Translations under genes and position numbers: made by a program
Origin: CAWBRT01 sp050015355
Lineage (GTDB): Bacteria; Acidobacteriota; Terriglobia; Terriglobales; Acidobacteriaceae
DNA length: 16,733 nt
Direction: 5' to 3'
Assembly: GCA_050015355.1 (NCBI GenBank)
Contig: JBEKBO010000101.1
Location: 1 to 16,733, forward strand
Part shown: positions 6,358-14,765 of the stretch, piece after piece
How the letters are laid out: every line of letters starts with the position of its first letter
Numbering within the stretch: position 1 is the stretch's first letter
The notes under the pieces: model-generated
Told to the model about the DNA's origin: nothing
The model's input: only the letters and a program-made list of their open reading frames with translations
The model's database searches: none

Positions 6358-8180
6358 TTATAGCAGTCCCAACTCCTTTAGCTTGCTCTCGCCGGGGATG
6401 CCGTCGCTCCCCCAGCCGCGAAACTCATAGTACTCGTCCAGCATCTTCGGCAGGTCGGGTACTTTGCCTGCGGCCCCTCCCGTGGGAAATTGCTCGTGCT
6501 CCAAGCGATACGGCAAGGTATCGTCGGCCCGGCTCAACCCGCAGGAGATATTCAGCATCCGCTTTACGTTGAGGCTCCGCTCGCCCGCCATGAGAAACTC
6601 CGCCGCGTCCATCCCCCAATCCGTTACGTAGTTGGTCAACTGCAGGAGAATCGGAACATCATAGACGCGCATGGCGATCTGACACACCTTCAGCGAGTTG
6701 AAAAGCTCGGCGTAATTCTGAACCAGCGCCGCCGCTTTGCCCTTGCCCTTCTGCTCGAACCTGTCCAATGCCGCCGGATATCCGAGGCCCGGAAGGGGAA
6801 CGCGCTCTACGTTGTGCGTGCAACCCCGGTGGCAGGCTCCGCGCGGAGAGGTCGCATAGGCCACCGCCAGGCTGACCAGCGCCCTGGGATCGTGATATGG
6901 CGCCTCCAATCCCTTCACCTGGACCGCAAATTTTTCAGCCTCCGGACCAAGCCGTTCGGACGCCTTGCGAACTCCTCCCTGGAGCAACGACCCTACGCCG
7001 TCGCCCTCGGCAATCTGCCGGATCAGCGACAGCACACCCTCGCCGCTACCCCATTCCAGCTTCGGCCCCGACGCCGGATTCTGGAGAAGTCCTCTGCTGA
7101 CGGCTTCAAAGACGAAGGCGATCGAGCCGCTGACCGAGATCGTATCCATGCCGAGCCGGTTGCACAGGTCGTTGGCCTCGATCACGGTATTCCAGTCGTA
7201 GATTCCGCATTGCGGGCCGAAGCCGGCAATCGCCTCGTACTCCGGCGCGCCTGATATCTCCCCGGCGTGCGGCCCCTCGGGAATGCGAGTCTTCTTCCCG
7301 CAGCCGACGAAGCAGGGCGGACAGTGATATTTGCCGGCGCCATACTGGCCGACCATGTTTTCGCCGCTCAGGCACTCCACGGCCTTCGAACAATCGCCGT
7401 CCGTCCAGTTCCTGGCGCTCAGGTCGGCGATGACGGCGCCGCCGACGGTGCCGCCGGGAGTGCCGTAGTCGGCCACGCGCTTCATCTTTTCCATCATCCC
7501 CGGAGCCAGCGCCCGGATGGCCTCCAGCAGTTCTTTGGGGTGCGCGATCGGCACTCTTAACGTCCCATCGGCCACCACGGCCTTCAGGTTCTTTGAGCCC
7601 ATCACCGCACCCATGCCACAGCGTCCGGCGGCCCGGGCGTGCGAACCTTCGCCCATGATGTTCGCCAGCGGAACCAGACGCTCGCCCGGAGGCCCGATAC
7701 ATACCACCGCCGACTTGGGGCCATATTTTGCCGTCAGGATGTCAAATGTCTCATAGGTGTCTTTGCCCCAAACGTTCTCGGCGGAGACCACCGCAATCTC
7801 TCCTCCAATGACCGTTAGCACTGAAGGCGACGAAGCTCGGCCTCGGATGGCGATGGCGTCGTAACCAGCGGCCTTGAGCGCAGCGCCGAATCTGCCGCCG
7901 CTGTCGGCCTCGCCCCAGATTCCGGTCTGCGGCGACTTGCGGCCACGGCGTAACGTCCGGAGGTCGGAATGCCGGTTCCGGTCAAGGGGCCGGTGGCGAA
8001 GATCAAAATGTTCTCCGGTCCCAGCGGATCGATCTCGTGAAACAAGCTTTGCCGAAAGATGTAGGCCGCAAGCCCGGTGCCCCCGATGTACTTACGCCGA
8101 ATCTCCTCCGACAACTCTTCGACCTTCACCGTCTGCGTGCTCAGGTCTATCCACGCCAACTTCCCCATGTAGCCGCCCAC
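6358..8180 (-). pseudogene. Aldehyde:ferredoxin oxidoreductase (AOR) family tungsten/molybdenum enzyme, frameshifted
   Basis: Two leftward frames (about 8180-7938 and 7938-6358) join into one AOR of about 608 aa, the usual family length. The first gives MGGYMGKLAWIDLS, DPLGPEN and FATGPLTGTG up to residue 81. Then the frame is lost and reads Arg-rich nonsense to a stop near 7815. Adding one base near 7938 restores KSPQTGIWGEADSGG, AGYDAIAI and all that follows. The second part holds GRCGMGAVMGSKNLKA, the 4Fe-4S ligands CPPCFVGC plus the later Cys in LKVCQ, and DDTLPYR. AORs oxidise aldehydes to acids, or reduce acids, with ferredoxin. The start is GTG at 8180: GGAGGT lies six bases upstream, and a TTG at 8195 would overlap that RBS. 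The break is either a real inactivating deletion or an assembly error. Confidence 0.88.
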
Positions 8181-8479
8181 AAACTTACCTCCCAAACCGT
8201 ATGTTTTCGAGTGTTACCGGGAATTTCCTGTTTCCAGCGCTGAACCGCTCAGTTCCTCGGCACTGGAGTCCATTTATAGCACCGCGAAATTATTTGTGAT
8301 ATTCGATTTTGATATAGCAGTTATTTATAAACTCAATGATGCGGCGCATCAATAACGGGCGCTCAGTCCTGCGGTTAACTCAATATAGTTCCATACGGGA
8401 ATCGGTTAGGTAGGCCGTTGCCCGTCCACACCAACAGCAAGCGTCAGGAGTGAGTTTCTTAGTCTTGGGCTCACGTCTT
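8181..8479. other. Intergenic stretch upstream of AOR with AT-rich segment and palindrome
   Basis: This stretch lies between the AOR start and the end of the BKACE gene. It holds an AT-rich zone (8280-8335) likely to contain the AOR promoter; TATAAA near 8280 on the minus strand is a possible -10. It also holds a perfect inverted repeat at 8337-8351. No gene or BKACE terminator is supported. Its length suggests AOR is transcribed separately from BKACE. Confidence 0.45.
8337..8351. promoter_or_regulatory. Candidate operator palindrome upstream of AOR
   Basis: TGATGC-GGC-GCATCA is a perfect 6-3-6 inverted repeat beside the AT-rich zone, about 160 bases before the AOR start. The size and symmetry fit a dimeric regulator site. 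The regulator is unknown. Confidence 0.35.
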
Positions 8480-9343
8480 CTACGATTGCGCAACCTGATT
8501 CTTCGTTTTTGTTGCTATAAGTCTGGCGGGCAGGCCAAGCATTTGCCGGGCTTCAGCCGGAGTGGCCAGTTCCCTGCCAATAGCTAGTGCTATCTGCTTC
8601 ATGCGGCGTAGCAAACCTAGATTAGTCGAGAGAACTCCTTTGACATGGTAGATGTTATCTTCAAGCCCCACCCGAACGTGTCCGCCGAGAGCCATGGCGA
8701 TCACTGACAGCTTGACGTGCTCCTTGCCGATAATCGTTACACCCCAGGTGCAATCTTTCGGCAGGTGGTCGTACAAATAAAGGAGGGCCTTTTCGGAGGC
8801 AGGCTGTGAGCCGTTCATTCCCATCACAAGGTTGATATGCAATGGGGTAAATACCTCGCCCTTTTCCGCCAATTTGAATGCGCTCCAGAGCATCGCCGTA
8901 TCAAACACTTCGATCTCCGGCTTGATCTTGTATTTGCGCATTTCACTGGCCAGATAGGAGACGGTTTCCGGATCGTTGAAGTTCCCCCTGGTAGGAAAAT
9001 TGGATGAACCAGTCGCCAGACTGGCCATCTCCGGGCAGAGGCACAGCATCTGGCCGCGCTCCATATAGTTTTTGCCGGCGCGCCCACCGGTCGATAGTTG
9101 GCGAATGATATCGCAGTCAGGGTACTTGTCCAGTTCGGCTAGAATCTCGCGATTGACTGCAACGTCCGAGGTTGGGAGACCATTCTTGTCCCTTGTGTGG
9201 ATGTGGGCTACGGCAGCCCCTTCGCGCCAGCATTCATAGATCTGAGCGGCTATCTCCTGCGGCGTGAGCGGCACATTGGGGTTCATCTCCCGAGTAGGGA
9301 CATTCCCCGTGGGAGCGACTGTGAGAATTATCTTGTTGCTCAT
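8480..9343 (-). CDS. Beta-keto acid cleavage enzyme (BKACE, DUF849 / Kce-like)
   Basis: The product has 287 aa from the ATG at 9343, which has AGGTG six bases upstream. A start at 9379 would add twelve basic residues and no RBS was seen for it. BKACE enzymes are Zn-dependent TIM barrels that condense a beta-keto acid with acetyl-CoA, giving acetoacetate and a CoA ester; Kce does this in lysine fermentation. Visible features are the start IILTVAPTGN, the zinc pair HIHTRD (His47, His49), STGGR (84-88) and HVRVGLEDN, where Glu228 matches the family's third acidic ligand. Substrate specificity depends on residues I cannot assign. It reads leftward, in the same direction as AOR but separated by 300 bases. 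The C-terminal tail (KTKNQVAQS) looks disordered. Confidence 0.9.
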   Translation of the reverse strand: MSNKIILTVAPTGNVPTREMNPNVPLTPQEIAAQIYECWREGAAVAHIHTRDKNGLPTSDVAVNREILAELDKYPDCDIIRQLSTGGRAGKNYMERGQMLCLCPEMASLATGSSNFPTRGNFNDPETVSYLASEMRKYKIKPEIEVFDTAMLWSAFKLAEKGEVFTPLHINLVMGMNGSQPASEKALLYLYDHLPKDCTWGVTIIGKEHVKLSVIAMALGGHVRVGLEDNIYHVKGVLSTNLGLLRRMKQIALAIGRELATPAEARQMLGLPARLIATKTKNQVAQS

Positions 9344-9936
9344 CCGTTTCACCTGATATTTCTTCCGCCGCTGGTTCAAGACGGCGGGAAAATCGTCAAG
9401 AAAGCTGTTTCAACCTTTTACAATGAGTTATTCAGAAGATCAACAAAGAAACGCGCCACCTTCCTTGATACGGAGGCAAGAGCATTCTCAGACGCGGTTT
9501 CGCCTTCAGGCACACCGTTCACATCAATTCGGGAGCATGCGTGGACTTCTGTCGTGACCCGCTGTTCGCCTTCAGAATCTGATCCAAGTGAGCAACCTGC
9601 TGCCATGACGGACGCGACTGAATTGTGCCGAGTTCAAGATTGGGAAGGCTTGCGTGCGAGCATCGAACGCGCGCATCTGCCCACGAAAAGCGGAGCGATG
9701 CCGTGCCTCTTTGCCAGACGGTATCCGCTCTGCCACACGTGATCGGCGGTCACAACGAAGCGCAGGGCTGGGCGAATCAAGTTGATTCCACTGCTAGAAA
9801 GACTCAGCCAAAGCATGGAAACGTCATTGGCCTTAAGCGCGTGTCCTTCGGGGCATGTCCTTTAGGGCTGGTCCCAATGAAACATTACCTTGTAACTGCG
9901 CGCTAAAAGGTTATGCTTCAGAGACTTGGAGGAACC
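9344..9936. other. Long intergenic stretch with no supported gene
   Basis: About 590 bases separate the leftward BKACE gene from the rightward LuxR-type gene. Short frames exist on both strands (for example 62 codons, 9606-9418 minus), but none has a convincing RBS, motif or composition. The ends must hold the divergent promoters. On the minus strand TTGACG occurs about 60 bases before the BKACE start, without a good -10. It may also contain a decayed gene. Confidence 0.5.
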
Positions 9937-10593
9937 ATGAAACCCGCTCCCACCAAAAAGCCTCCGATTCGCATTGCGGTTGTAGAGAGCGATCCTTTGC
10001 GTTTCGTCGGCTTTCGCGCACTGTTCGATTCCGAACCCGATCTGGAGCTTCACGCGGTGACTGCGGCCGAACTCGCGACCAGAAGCAACATTGATTTAGT
10101 CCTGATTGGCGGCCATGGCACGCAGAACCGGTTCGATTTGATGGCAGAATTGAAGGCTTTACGGCCCGATCTGCGAATCGTAGTCACGGGCATGGGCGCC
10201 GACGACGAGATGATCCTGAAAACCGTCGCGGGGGGCGCCAAAGGCTACATCGACGAGGCTGCCACCGCCGCCGAGTTTGCCCAGGCGATCCGCATCGTGC
10301 ATCAGGGCTCAGTATGGGCGCCGCGACGTGTGCTTTCGATGTTCATTGAGCGTGTTAGTTCCTCTCCCGGAAGGATATTCCCCGCCGGCCGGGTGGTCTT
10401 CACCGATCGCGAAAAAGAAGTGCTGGAACTGCTTGTTGCCGGTCGCGCAAACAAGGAAATCGGATCAGTACTTGGAATCGAAGAAAGGACAGTGAAGGCG
10501 CATGTCGCCAAGCTGCTACGCAAGGTGGGCGTGCAGAATCGAGTCGCACTCTCGGTGCACGCAATCACCCATTCGCTGGTCACAGGCCGGTAG
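9937..10593 (+). CDS. NarL/LuxR-family response-regulator-like transcription factor with degenerate receiver
   Basis: The product has 218 aa from ATG 9937, chosen because TTGGAGGA lies directly upstream; an ATG at 9913 adds MLQRLGGT and no RBS was seen. The N-terminal receiver-like domain (11-125) keeps the acidic residues near Glu17/Asp19, the Thr-type switch residue (Thr84 in VVTGM) and the Lys (Lys102 in GAKGYI). The phospho-acceptor Asp, expected in a DLVLID-type strand, is Gly58 (DLVLIGG). A linker leads to a LuxR-type helix-turn-helix at 154-212 (FTDREKEVLELL, NKEIGSVLGIEERTVKAHVAKLL). It therefore binds DNA but probably is not switched by classical phosphorylation. No histidine kinase is adjacent. 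Targets are unknown; the neighbouring BKACE or MFS genes are possible. Confidence 0.9.
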   Translation: MKPAPTKKPPIRIAVVESDPLRFVGFRALFDSEPDLELHAVTAAELATRSNIDLVLIGGHGTQNRFDLMAELKALRPDLRIVVTGMGADDEMILKTVAGGAKGYIDEAATAAEFAQAIRIVHQGSVWAPRRVLSMFIERVSSSPGRIFPAGRVVFTDREKEVLELLVAGRANKEIGSVLGIEERTVKAHVAKLLRKVGVQNRVALSVHAITHSLVTGR

Positions 10594-10987
10594 CCGCTGG
10601 TACTCGAAAGGCCGCGACAACGGCAGTAAGCACAGGGGCCCAGCCATGAAGACGCGCCCACGTACTCTTTGTGCGCTGGCGCCGGTCGCTCTTTTTTGAC
10701 CTGAACAGGGAGGCCGTGCGCCATGGCGCGGCGGCGGCCGGCAGAGCGATTCCCACTCAATCTCAGTAGCATCGCAGTGCCGCTTGACCCTTGAAGTTTC
10801 TCTGCACCGCTTTAGTTCTTGCACTGGCGGAAACTCTAGTAGCGTGCCCACACAGCGAAGACTGAAGCGTGAGCATGCGATTGCTTGACAGGCTGGGATA
10901 CCTGGAGTAAGTTGCTGAAACCCAAATCCAATGCGGTTGCGGCCTTCGGAAAGGGCTCAATCCGAACAAATTGCGCGGAGCAATCTC
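10594..10987. other. Intergenic stretch between LuxR-type and MFS genes
   Basis: Nearly 400 bases hold a probable terminator (10673-10697) and the presumed MFS promoter. No gene is supported: short frames here lack an RBS and recognisable content. Confidence 0.45.
10673..10697 (+). terminator. Possible Rho-independent terminator after the LuxR-type gene
   Basis: GCGCTG, loop GCGC, then CGG-T-CGC (one bulged T) form a short GC-rich hairpin followed by TCTTTTTT. It is about 80 bases past the stop codon. The T-run is good but the stem is imperfect. Confidence 0.45.
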
Positions 10988-12334
10988 ATGACGCAGATCG
11001 CGAAACAGGCGAGCAAGCCTGATCCAGGTATTGTCGACCCCACAACACTTTCGAAGCCAACGAGATTCCGTTGGCTGATACTGTTGCTGTTCAGCTCGAT
11101 CTATCTAATCTGCTATATGGATCGGGGCAATCTTTCCATTGCGGCACCGGAAATCGCAAAACAATTTGGGTTGAGCAAGACCGCAATGGGATTAGTCTTG
11201 GCCGCCTTTTCCTGGGCTTACGCTGCCGGACAGGTACCGGTCGGATGGCTTGGAGATCGCTTCGGACCGAAGAAGATACTGACGGTGATTATGTATGGCG
11301 TTGGCTTGGCGCCGATCATAAACGGTCTCTCGATGGGCCTCAATTCCCTGCTTAGTGCGCGTCTGTTTCTTGGAGCGTGCGAAGCGGGTGCTTTTCCAGT
11401 AGCCAGTCGCGGCATGCAGGGATGGTTTGCAAAATCTGAACGAGGACGCGTCCAGGGAATTACTCATTTCTTCAGCCGCCTTGCCGTGGCTTTTACCCCA
11501 CCCGTTGCGGCCGCCATCATGCTCGCATTCGGATGGCGAGCCGTGTTCTTTATCTTCGGAGGGCTGGGGCTGCTCGGGGCAATTGCTTTCCACCTTTTCT
11601 ATTGCAATTATCCGGAAGAACACAAGCGCGTAAATCTGGCCGAACTGGCCGAAATTCGAGGCGTCAACCCGGACGGTGCCGTGAAAACGGCAGTTGCACC
11701 GAAGCAACCGCAGGTGCCCTGGCGCCGTATTCTACATTCGCCGAACATGTGGGCCATCGCACTCGGCTACTGCTGTAACTTTTTTGGCGCGAACTTCTAT
11801 TTGACCTGGTATCCCACTTACCTGCGTGAATATCGTCACATGTCGCTTAAGCATGTGGGGTTGATTGGCGCGCTACCTCTATTAGCGGGGATGCTTGGAA
11901 ACCTCGCGGGCGGTTACCTGACGGATGGTTTATTGAAGAGAACAGGCAACGCAAAACTAGCGCGCCGTAGCGTTGCAGCCCCCGGACTGCTTCTGGCCGG
12001 AGTCTTCGTTGTGCCAGCCGCCCTGACTCACAGCCCGGCCGTTTCCATCTTGTGCCTGGCAGCATCTTTCTTTTGTCTGGAAATGGTAGTAGCGCCTGCC
12101 TGGGCGGTTTGCATGGACGTGGGAGGTCAGTATAGCGGTACTGTGACGGCCATCATGAATTGTTCGGGAGCGTTTGCCTCTTCTCTCACTCCGGTCGTCT
12201 ACGGAACTCTATTCGATAGGGGACTATGGGTCGTTCCTTTTATCATTTCCGCCGCTGTTCTCACCACGGGCGCTATGATTTGGACATTCCTAATCAATCC
12301 TGAACGGTCGGTGGTCGAAGCTCCCGCGAATTGA
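10988..12334 (+). CDS. MFS transporter, anion:cation symporter (ACS) family
   Basis: The product has 448 aa from the ATG at 10988, which has GGAG seven bases upstream. An in-frame ATG at 10931 would add 19 residues without a clear RBS. Twelve hydrophobic segments are visible. Family marks are YMDRGNLSIAAP in helix 1 (43-54), the motif-A loop GWLGDRFGPKK (86-96) and RLFLGACEAGAFP in helix 4 (125-137), typical of ACS members that import sugar acids, tartrate, phthalate or other organic anions with protons. A central loop (about 210-255) splits the two halves, and motif A recurs weakly as GGYLTDGLLKR. The substrate cannot be read from sequence. It converges with the D-2-hydroxyacid dehydrogenase gene, so a 2-hydroxy or sugar acid is a reasonable but unproven guess. 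Confidence 0.93.
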   Translation: MTQIAKQASKPDPGIVDPTTLSKPTRFRWLILLLFSSIYLICYMDRGNLSIAAPEIAKQFGLSKTAMGLVLAAFSWAYAAGQVPVGWLGDRFGPKKILTVIMYGVGLAPIINGLSMGLNSLLSARLFLGACEAGAFPVASRGMQGWFAKSERGRVQGITHFFSRLAVAFTPPVAAAIMLAFGWRAVFFIFGGLGLLGAIAFHLFYCNYPEEHKRVNLAELAEIRGVNPDGAVKTAVAPKQPQVPWRRILHSPNMWAIALGYCCNFFGANFYLTWYPTYLREYRHMSLKHVGLIGALPLLAGMLGNLAGGYLTDGLLKRTGNAKLARRSVAAPGLLLAGVFVVPAALTHSPAVSILCLAASFFCLEMVVAPAWAVCMDVGGQYSGTVTAIMNCSGAFASSLTPVVYGTLFDRGLWVVPFIISAAVLTTGAMIWTFLINPERSVVEAPAN

Positions 12335-12378
12335 ATCGCTGCTTTGCCTGAATCTCCTGGAGTTTAGCGCTGTACCGG

Positions 12379-13347
12379 TTACAAGACTTTGGGGTTGACG
12401 CAAGCAGCGGGGTCAACCGGTTCGCCGCGCAGAAATTGCAATACGTTGCATGCAGCTCCCTCAGCCATCGCAACTAATGCCGCGCCCGTGGAAGCGCCGG
12501 CATGGGCGGTCAACACGACGTTCTGCAACGCAGCCAGAGGACTGTCAGCCGGCAGCGGCTCCTGGCACATCGTGTCCAGACCAGCGGCGAACAGTTTTCC
12601 CCCCTTCAGGGCGGCCACAAGTGCGGCCTCATCGACAACGCCTCCACGAGCCGTGTTCAGGAGAATAGCTTGAGCAGGCAGCATCTCCAGTTCGGCGGCG
12701 CCGATCATGTTTCTTGTGCTCGGGAGCAGCGGCACATGCAGACTCACCACGTCGCTCTGCTTGAGCAGTTCCGGCAGAGAAGAAGCTACGCTGACCGCGG
12801 CCATCGGACTTTTTCCTTCGAGCACAGGATCAAAGGCAACAACCCGCATGCCCAGTGCAAGACAAACACGGGCGACTTTTTGCCCGATTTGCCCAAATCC
12901 GATCACTCCCAGAGTGCGTCCCGACAGTTGCAGGCCATCCTGAACACGCGTCCACCTTCCGGCATGGAGTTCATGATCCATAAAAGCGATTTTTCGAGCC
13001 GTCGCAAGCATCAGGCCAATTGTCATTTCGGCGACGGATTGCGCATTGGCCGCCGGAGTCACATATACCGGGATGCCGCGTTCGGTCGCGGCTTCCACGT
13101 CGATGTTGGTGACGCCGACTCCGTGTTTTGAAATTACTTTCAGTGTTGGACATGCCCGAATCGCATCTCCCGTCAGGTTCACCGTCCTGGAGATGACTGC
13201 GTCCACCGGTTCGCTGGCCATGATGTGGTTAACTTCGGCCACGCTGTTCGCGTCTTTCATAAAGAGCATCCGGCAGCCGGCTGCTTTCAGGCGGTCAACC
13301 GCCGGCTGCGCAAGTTTTGGAGCGGTAACGAAGATTGTGTATGACAT
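12379..13347 (-). CDS. D-2-hydroxyacid dehydrogenase (phosphoglycerate dehydrogenase-like)
   Basis: The product has 322 aa from the ATG at 13347, where AGGAAGGA is immediately upstream. A start at 13428 would add 27 residues before the first beta strand. The fold is complete: a substrate-binding N-terminal part (3-98), then the NAD-binding domain with GVIGFGQIGQ (Gly150, 152, 155) and Asp173 closing the dinucleotide strand, which favours NAD over NADP. Catalytic residues are Arg234 (NTARGGVVDE), Glu263 and His282 (HAGAST). HGVGVTNID and the HAGAST form of the His motif are typical of the SerA/hydroxypyruvate reductase branch, but it lacks the ACT domain of serine-biosynthetic SerA. It more likely handles a 2-hydroxy/2-keto acid in catabolism. 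It is divergent from the YjiH-YjiG-M20 operon. Confidence 0.93.
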   Translation of the reverse strand: MSYTIFVTAPKLAQPAVDRLKAAGCRMLFMKDANSVAEVNHIMASEPVDAVISRTVNLTGDAIRACPTLKVISKHGVGVTNIDVEAATERGIPVYVTPAANAQSVAEMTIGLMLATARKIAFMDHELHAGRWTRVQDGLQLSGRTLGVIGFGQIGQKVARVCLALGMRVVAFDPVLEGKSPMAAVSVASSLPELLKQSDVVSLHVPLLPSTRNMIGAAELEMLPAQAILLNTARGGVVDEAALVAALKGGKLFAAGLDTMCQEPLPADSPLAALQNVVLTAHAGASTGAALVAMAEGAACNVLQFLRGEPVDPAACVNPKVL

Positions 13348-13490
13348 TATTCCTTCCTGGACATAATCTATCTTAAATACAAAGTATTCATCAGCCCAGA
13401 CCAGCTTCCGAGGTCTAAACCCTTTCATAAATAGTTCCTTGAAGTTCGCCGACGCCGCTGTCAGCTACCAAGGAGCTTCGAACTTGCCAA

Positions 13491-13506
13491 ACCGCTCACG
13501 AGCGGT
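13491..13506. promoter_or_regulatory. Candidate operator in the divergent dehydrogenase/YjiH promoter region
   Basis: ACCGCT-CACG-AGCGGT is a perfect 6-4-6 inverted repeat, about 115 bases before the YjiH-like start and 145 before the dehydrogenase start. The divergent layout makes a shared regulator plausible. None is encoded next to it. Confidence 0.38.
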
Positions 13507-13541
13507 ACAATCGAGCGATTCAGAACTGACAAAAGAGATTC

Positions 13542-13563
13542 CTGTTCAGATGAATCTGTTCAG
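13542..13563. repeat. Direct repeat CTGTTCAG, two copies 14 bases apart
   Basis: CTGTTCAG occurs at 13542-13549 and 13556-13563, 60-80 bases before the YjiH-like start. It may be a pair of regulator half-sites or part of the promoter; the size is small enough for chance. Confidence 0.3.
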
Positions 13564-13621
13564 GCCAGATGTCACTGCATGCGCTGAAAATGGAGATTCC
13601 AGTTAGAGGAGGTATGCGTCA

Positions 13622-14278
13622 GTGTCGGAAGAGAAAAGAGAGTTTCGTGAACCGCCAAAGCCCCTCGTTCCTTGGACCGGCTATGTGGCGTTTGTATTCG
13701 CCATCATTTTCTTCTCGGGCCTGCTTTCCAGCCAAAAAGGCTGGTTCATCGCATTCGACTTCAACACGGTAGCCGGAACATTCGGCACGATGAAGGATGC
13801 CGCCAAGGCAACCTTCATGGGACAAGGCGGTCTTGGCGCGCGTGATGGCTTCATGTTCGCTATTAGTCTGGTGCCGTCAGTTATGTGTGCGCTTGGCGTG
13901 GTTGAGATCATTGATCATCTCGGCGGCTTGAAAGCAGCTCAAAAATTACTGTCTCCACTTCTGCGTCCGCTGTTGGGCATTCCTGGAATTACAGGTCTGG
14001 CCATGGTTACAAGTTTCCAGAGCACCGATGCCGGAGCCGGCATGACGCGCATGTTGAGGGAAACCGAGTGCATAACTGAAAAAGAGAAAACAATTTTTGC
14101 CGCTTTCCAGTTTTCGGCAGGCGGCACAATCACCAACTATCTTGCGATAGGTGCGGCGCTTTTTAGTTTCATCACCACCCCCATAGTCGTGCCATTGGCG
14201 CTGATGTTCGTTCTGAAGGTCGCAGGCGCCAATATCATGCGTTTCTACTTGATCTGGTTCGCGAAGAAGGAGAACTGA
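13622..14278 (+). CDS. yjiH: YjiH-like nucleoside-recognition (Gate) domain membrane protein
   Basis: The product has 218 aa. The GTG start at 13622 has a strong GAGGAGGT eight bases upstream (13606-13613). A short charged N-terminus is followed by about five hydrophobic segments. Characteristic Gate-family pieces are PLLRPLLGIPGITGLAMVTSFQSTDAGAGMTRM, summarised by its IPGITG and STDAGAG cores, and the later FSAGGTITNYLA. E. coli YjiH is about the same size and pairs with YjiG beside isoaspartyl dipeptidase iadA; here too a YjiG-like gene and a peptidase-type hydrolase follow. The pair most likely forms one membrane transporter of unproven substrate. The next gene starts one base after this stop, so translation is probably coupled. 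The symbol reflects resemblance rather than tested orthology. Confidence 0.86.
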   Translation: MSEEKREFREPPKPLVPWTGYVAFVFAIIFFSGLLSSQKGWFIAFDFNTVAGTFGTMKDAAKATFMGQGGLGARDGFMFAISLVPSVMCALGVVEIIDHLGGLKAAQKLLSPLLRPLLGIPGITGLAMVTSFQSTDAGAGMTRMLRETECITEKEKTIFAAFQFSAGGTITNYLAIGAALFSFITTPIVVPLALMFVLKVAGANIMRFYLIWFAKKEN

Positions 14279-14279
14279 A

Positions 14280-14741
14280 ATGGCGGCAGAGCAGAAGAAA
14301 ACACTCCCAGACATTTTCGTAGAAGGCGCCCGCAAGGGATGGAACGTCGGGGTCAACAGCATCGTGCCCAACGTGCTCATGGCCTATGTGCTGATCCAGG
14401 TTCTCCGTGTTTCCGGCGTGCTCGACATCCTAGGCAATGTTTTCAATCCGGTGATGGCTCTTTTCGGATTGCCGGGCAAAGCGGCCGTGGTGTTGATCGG
14501 ATCCTGGATGTCCATGGCGGGAGGCGCCGGGGTGGCGGCAAGTCTTTATGCGGCAAATGCTCTGGACAAAACACAGGTGACAATTTTGCTACCGGCGATA
14601 TTTCTCATGGGAGCACAAGTTCAGTACATGGGCCGCTGCCTTGGAACAGCCGGAGTAAATCCCCGCTATTATCCAGTGCTGTTTGGAATCAGTATTTTCA
14701 ACGCGATGATTGCCATGCTCGTCATGCGATTGTTCGCATAA
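14280..14741 (+). CDS. yjiG: YjiG-like Gate-domain membrane protein, partner of YjiH
   Basis: The product has 153 aa, the length I recall for E. coli YjiG. The ATG at 14280 follows the previous TGA by one base, with AAGGAG inside the end of the upstream gene as its ribosome binding site. Four or five hydrophobic segments are seen, with NSIVPNVLMAYVLIQVL near the N-terminus, GLPGKAAVVLIGSW and SMAGGAGVAASL in the middle, and a final membrane segment at 135-152. IPGITG and TDAGAG in the upstream protein parallel LPGKAA and MAGGAG here, as expected for two halves of one Gate-type carrier. It probably forms a complex with the YjiH-like protein. Substrate is inferred only from the following M20 hydrolase: perhaps an amidated amino acid or small peptide. 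Confidence 0.87.
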   Translation: MAAEQKKTLPDIFVEGARKGWNVGVNSIVPNVLMAYVLIQVLRVSGVLDILGNVFNPVMALFGLPGKAAVVLIGSWMSMAGGAGVAASLYAANALDKTQVTILLPAIFLMGAQVQYMGRCLGTAGVNPRYYPVLFGISIFNAMIAMLVMRLFA

Positions 14742-14765
14742 GAATCGAGAAGGAGAAAACCCGGA

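Noticed and set aside
6490..7254. 254-codon rightward frame inside the AOR gene
   Set aside because: Antisense shadow of AOR, whose motifs are clear in the opposite strand; long open frames are common opposite GC-rich genes.
7815..7938. Programmed frameshift as the explanation for the split AOR
   Set aside because: No slippery heptamer or downstream stem is apparent at the break, and the out-of-frame tail before the stop is unlike any domain.
9418..9606. 62-codon leftward frame in the BKACE-LuxR gap
   Set aside because: No ribosome binding site, no motif, and position between divergent promoters; likely chance.
9197..9742. 181-codon rightward frame overlapping the start of the BKACE gene
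   Set aside because: About a quarter of it is antisense to BKACE coding sequence, and the rest has no recognisable domain or RBS.
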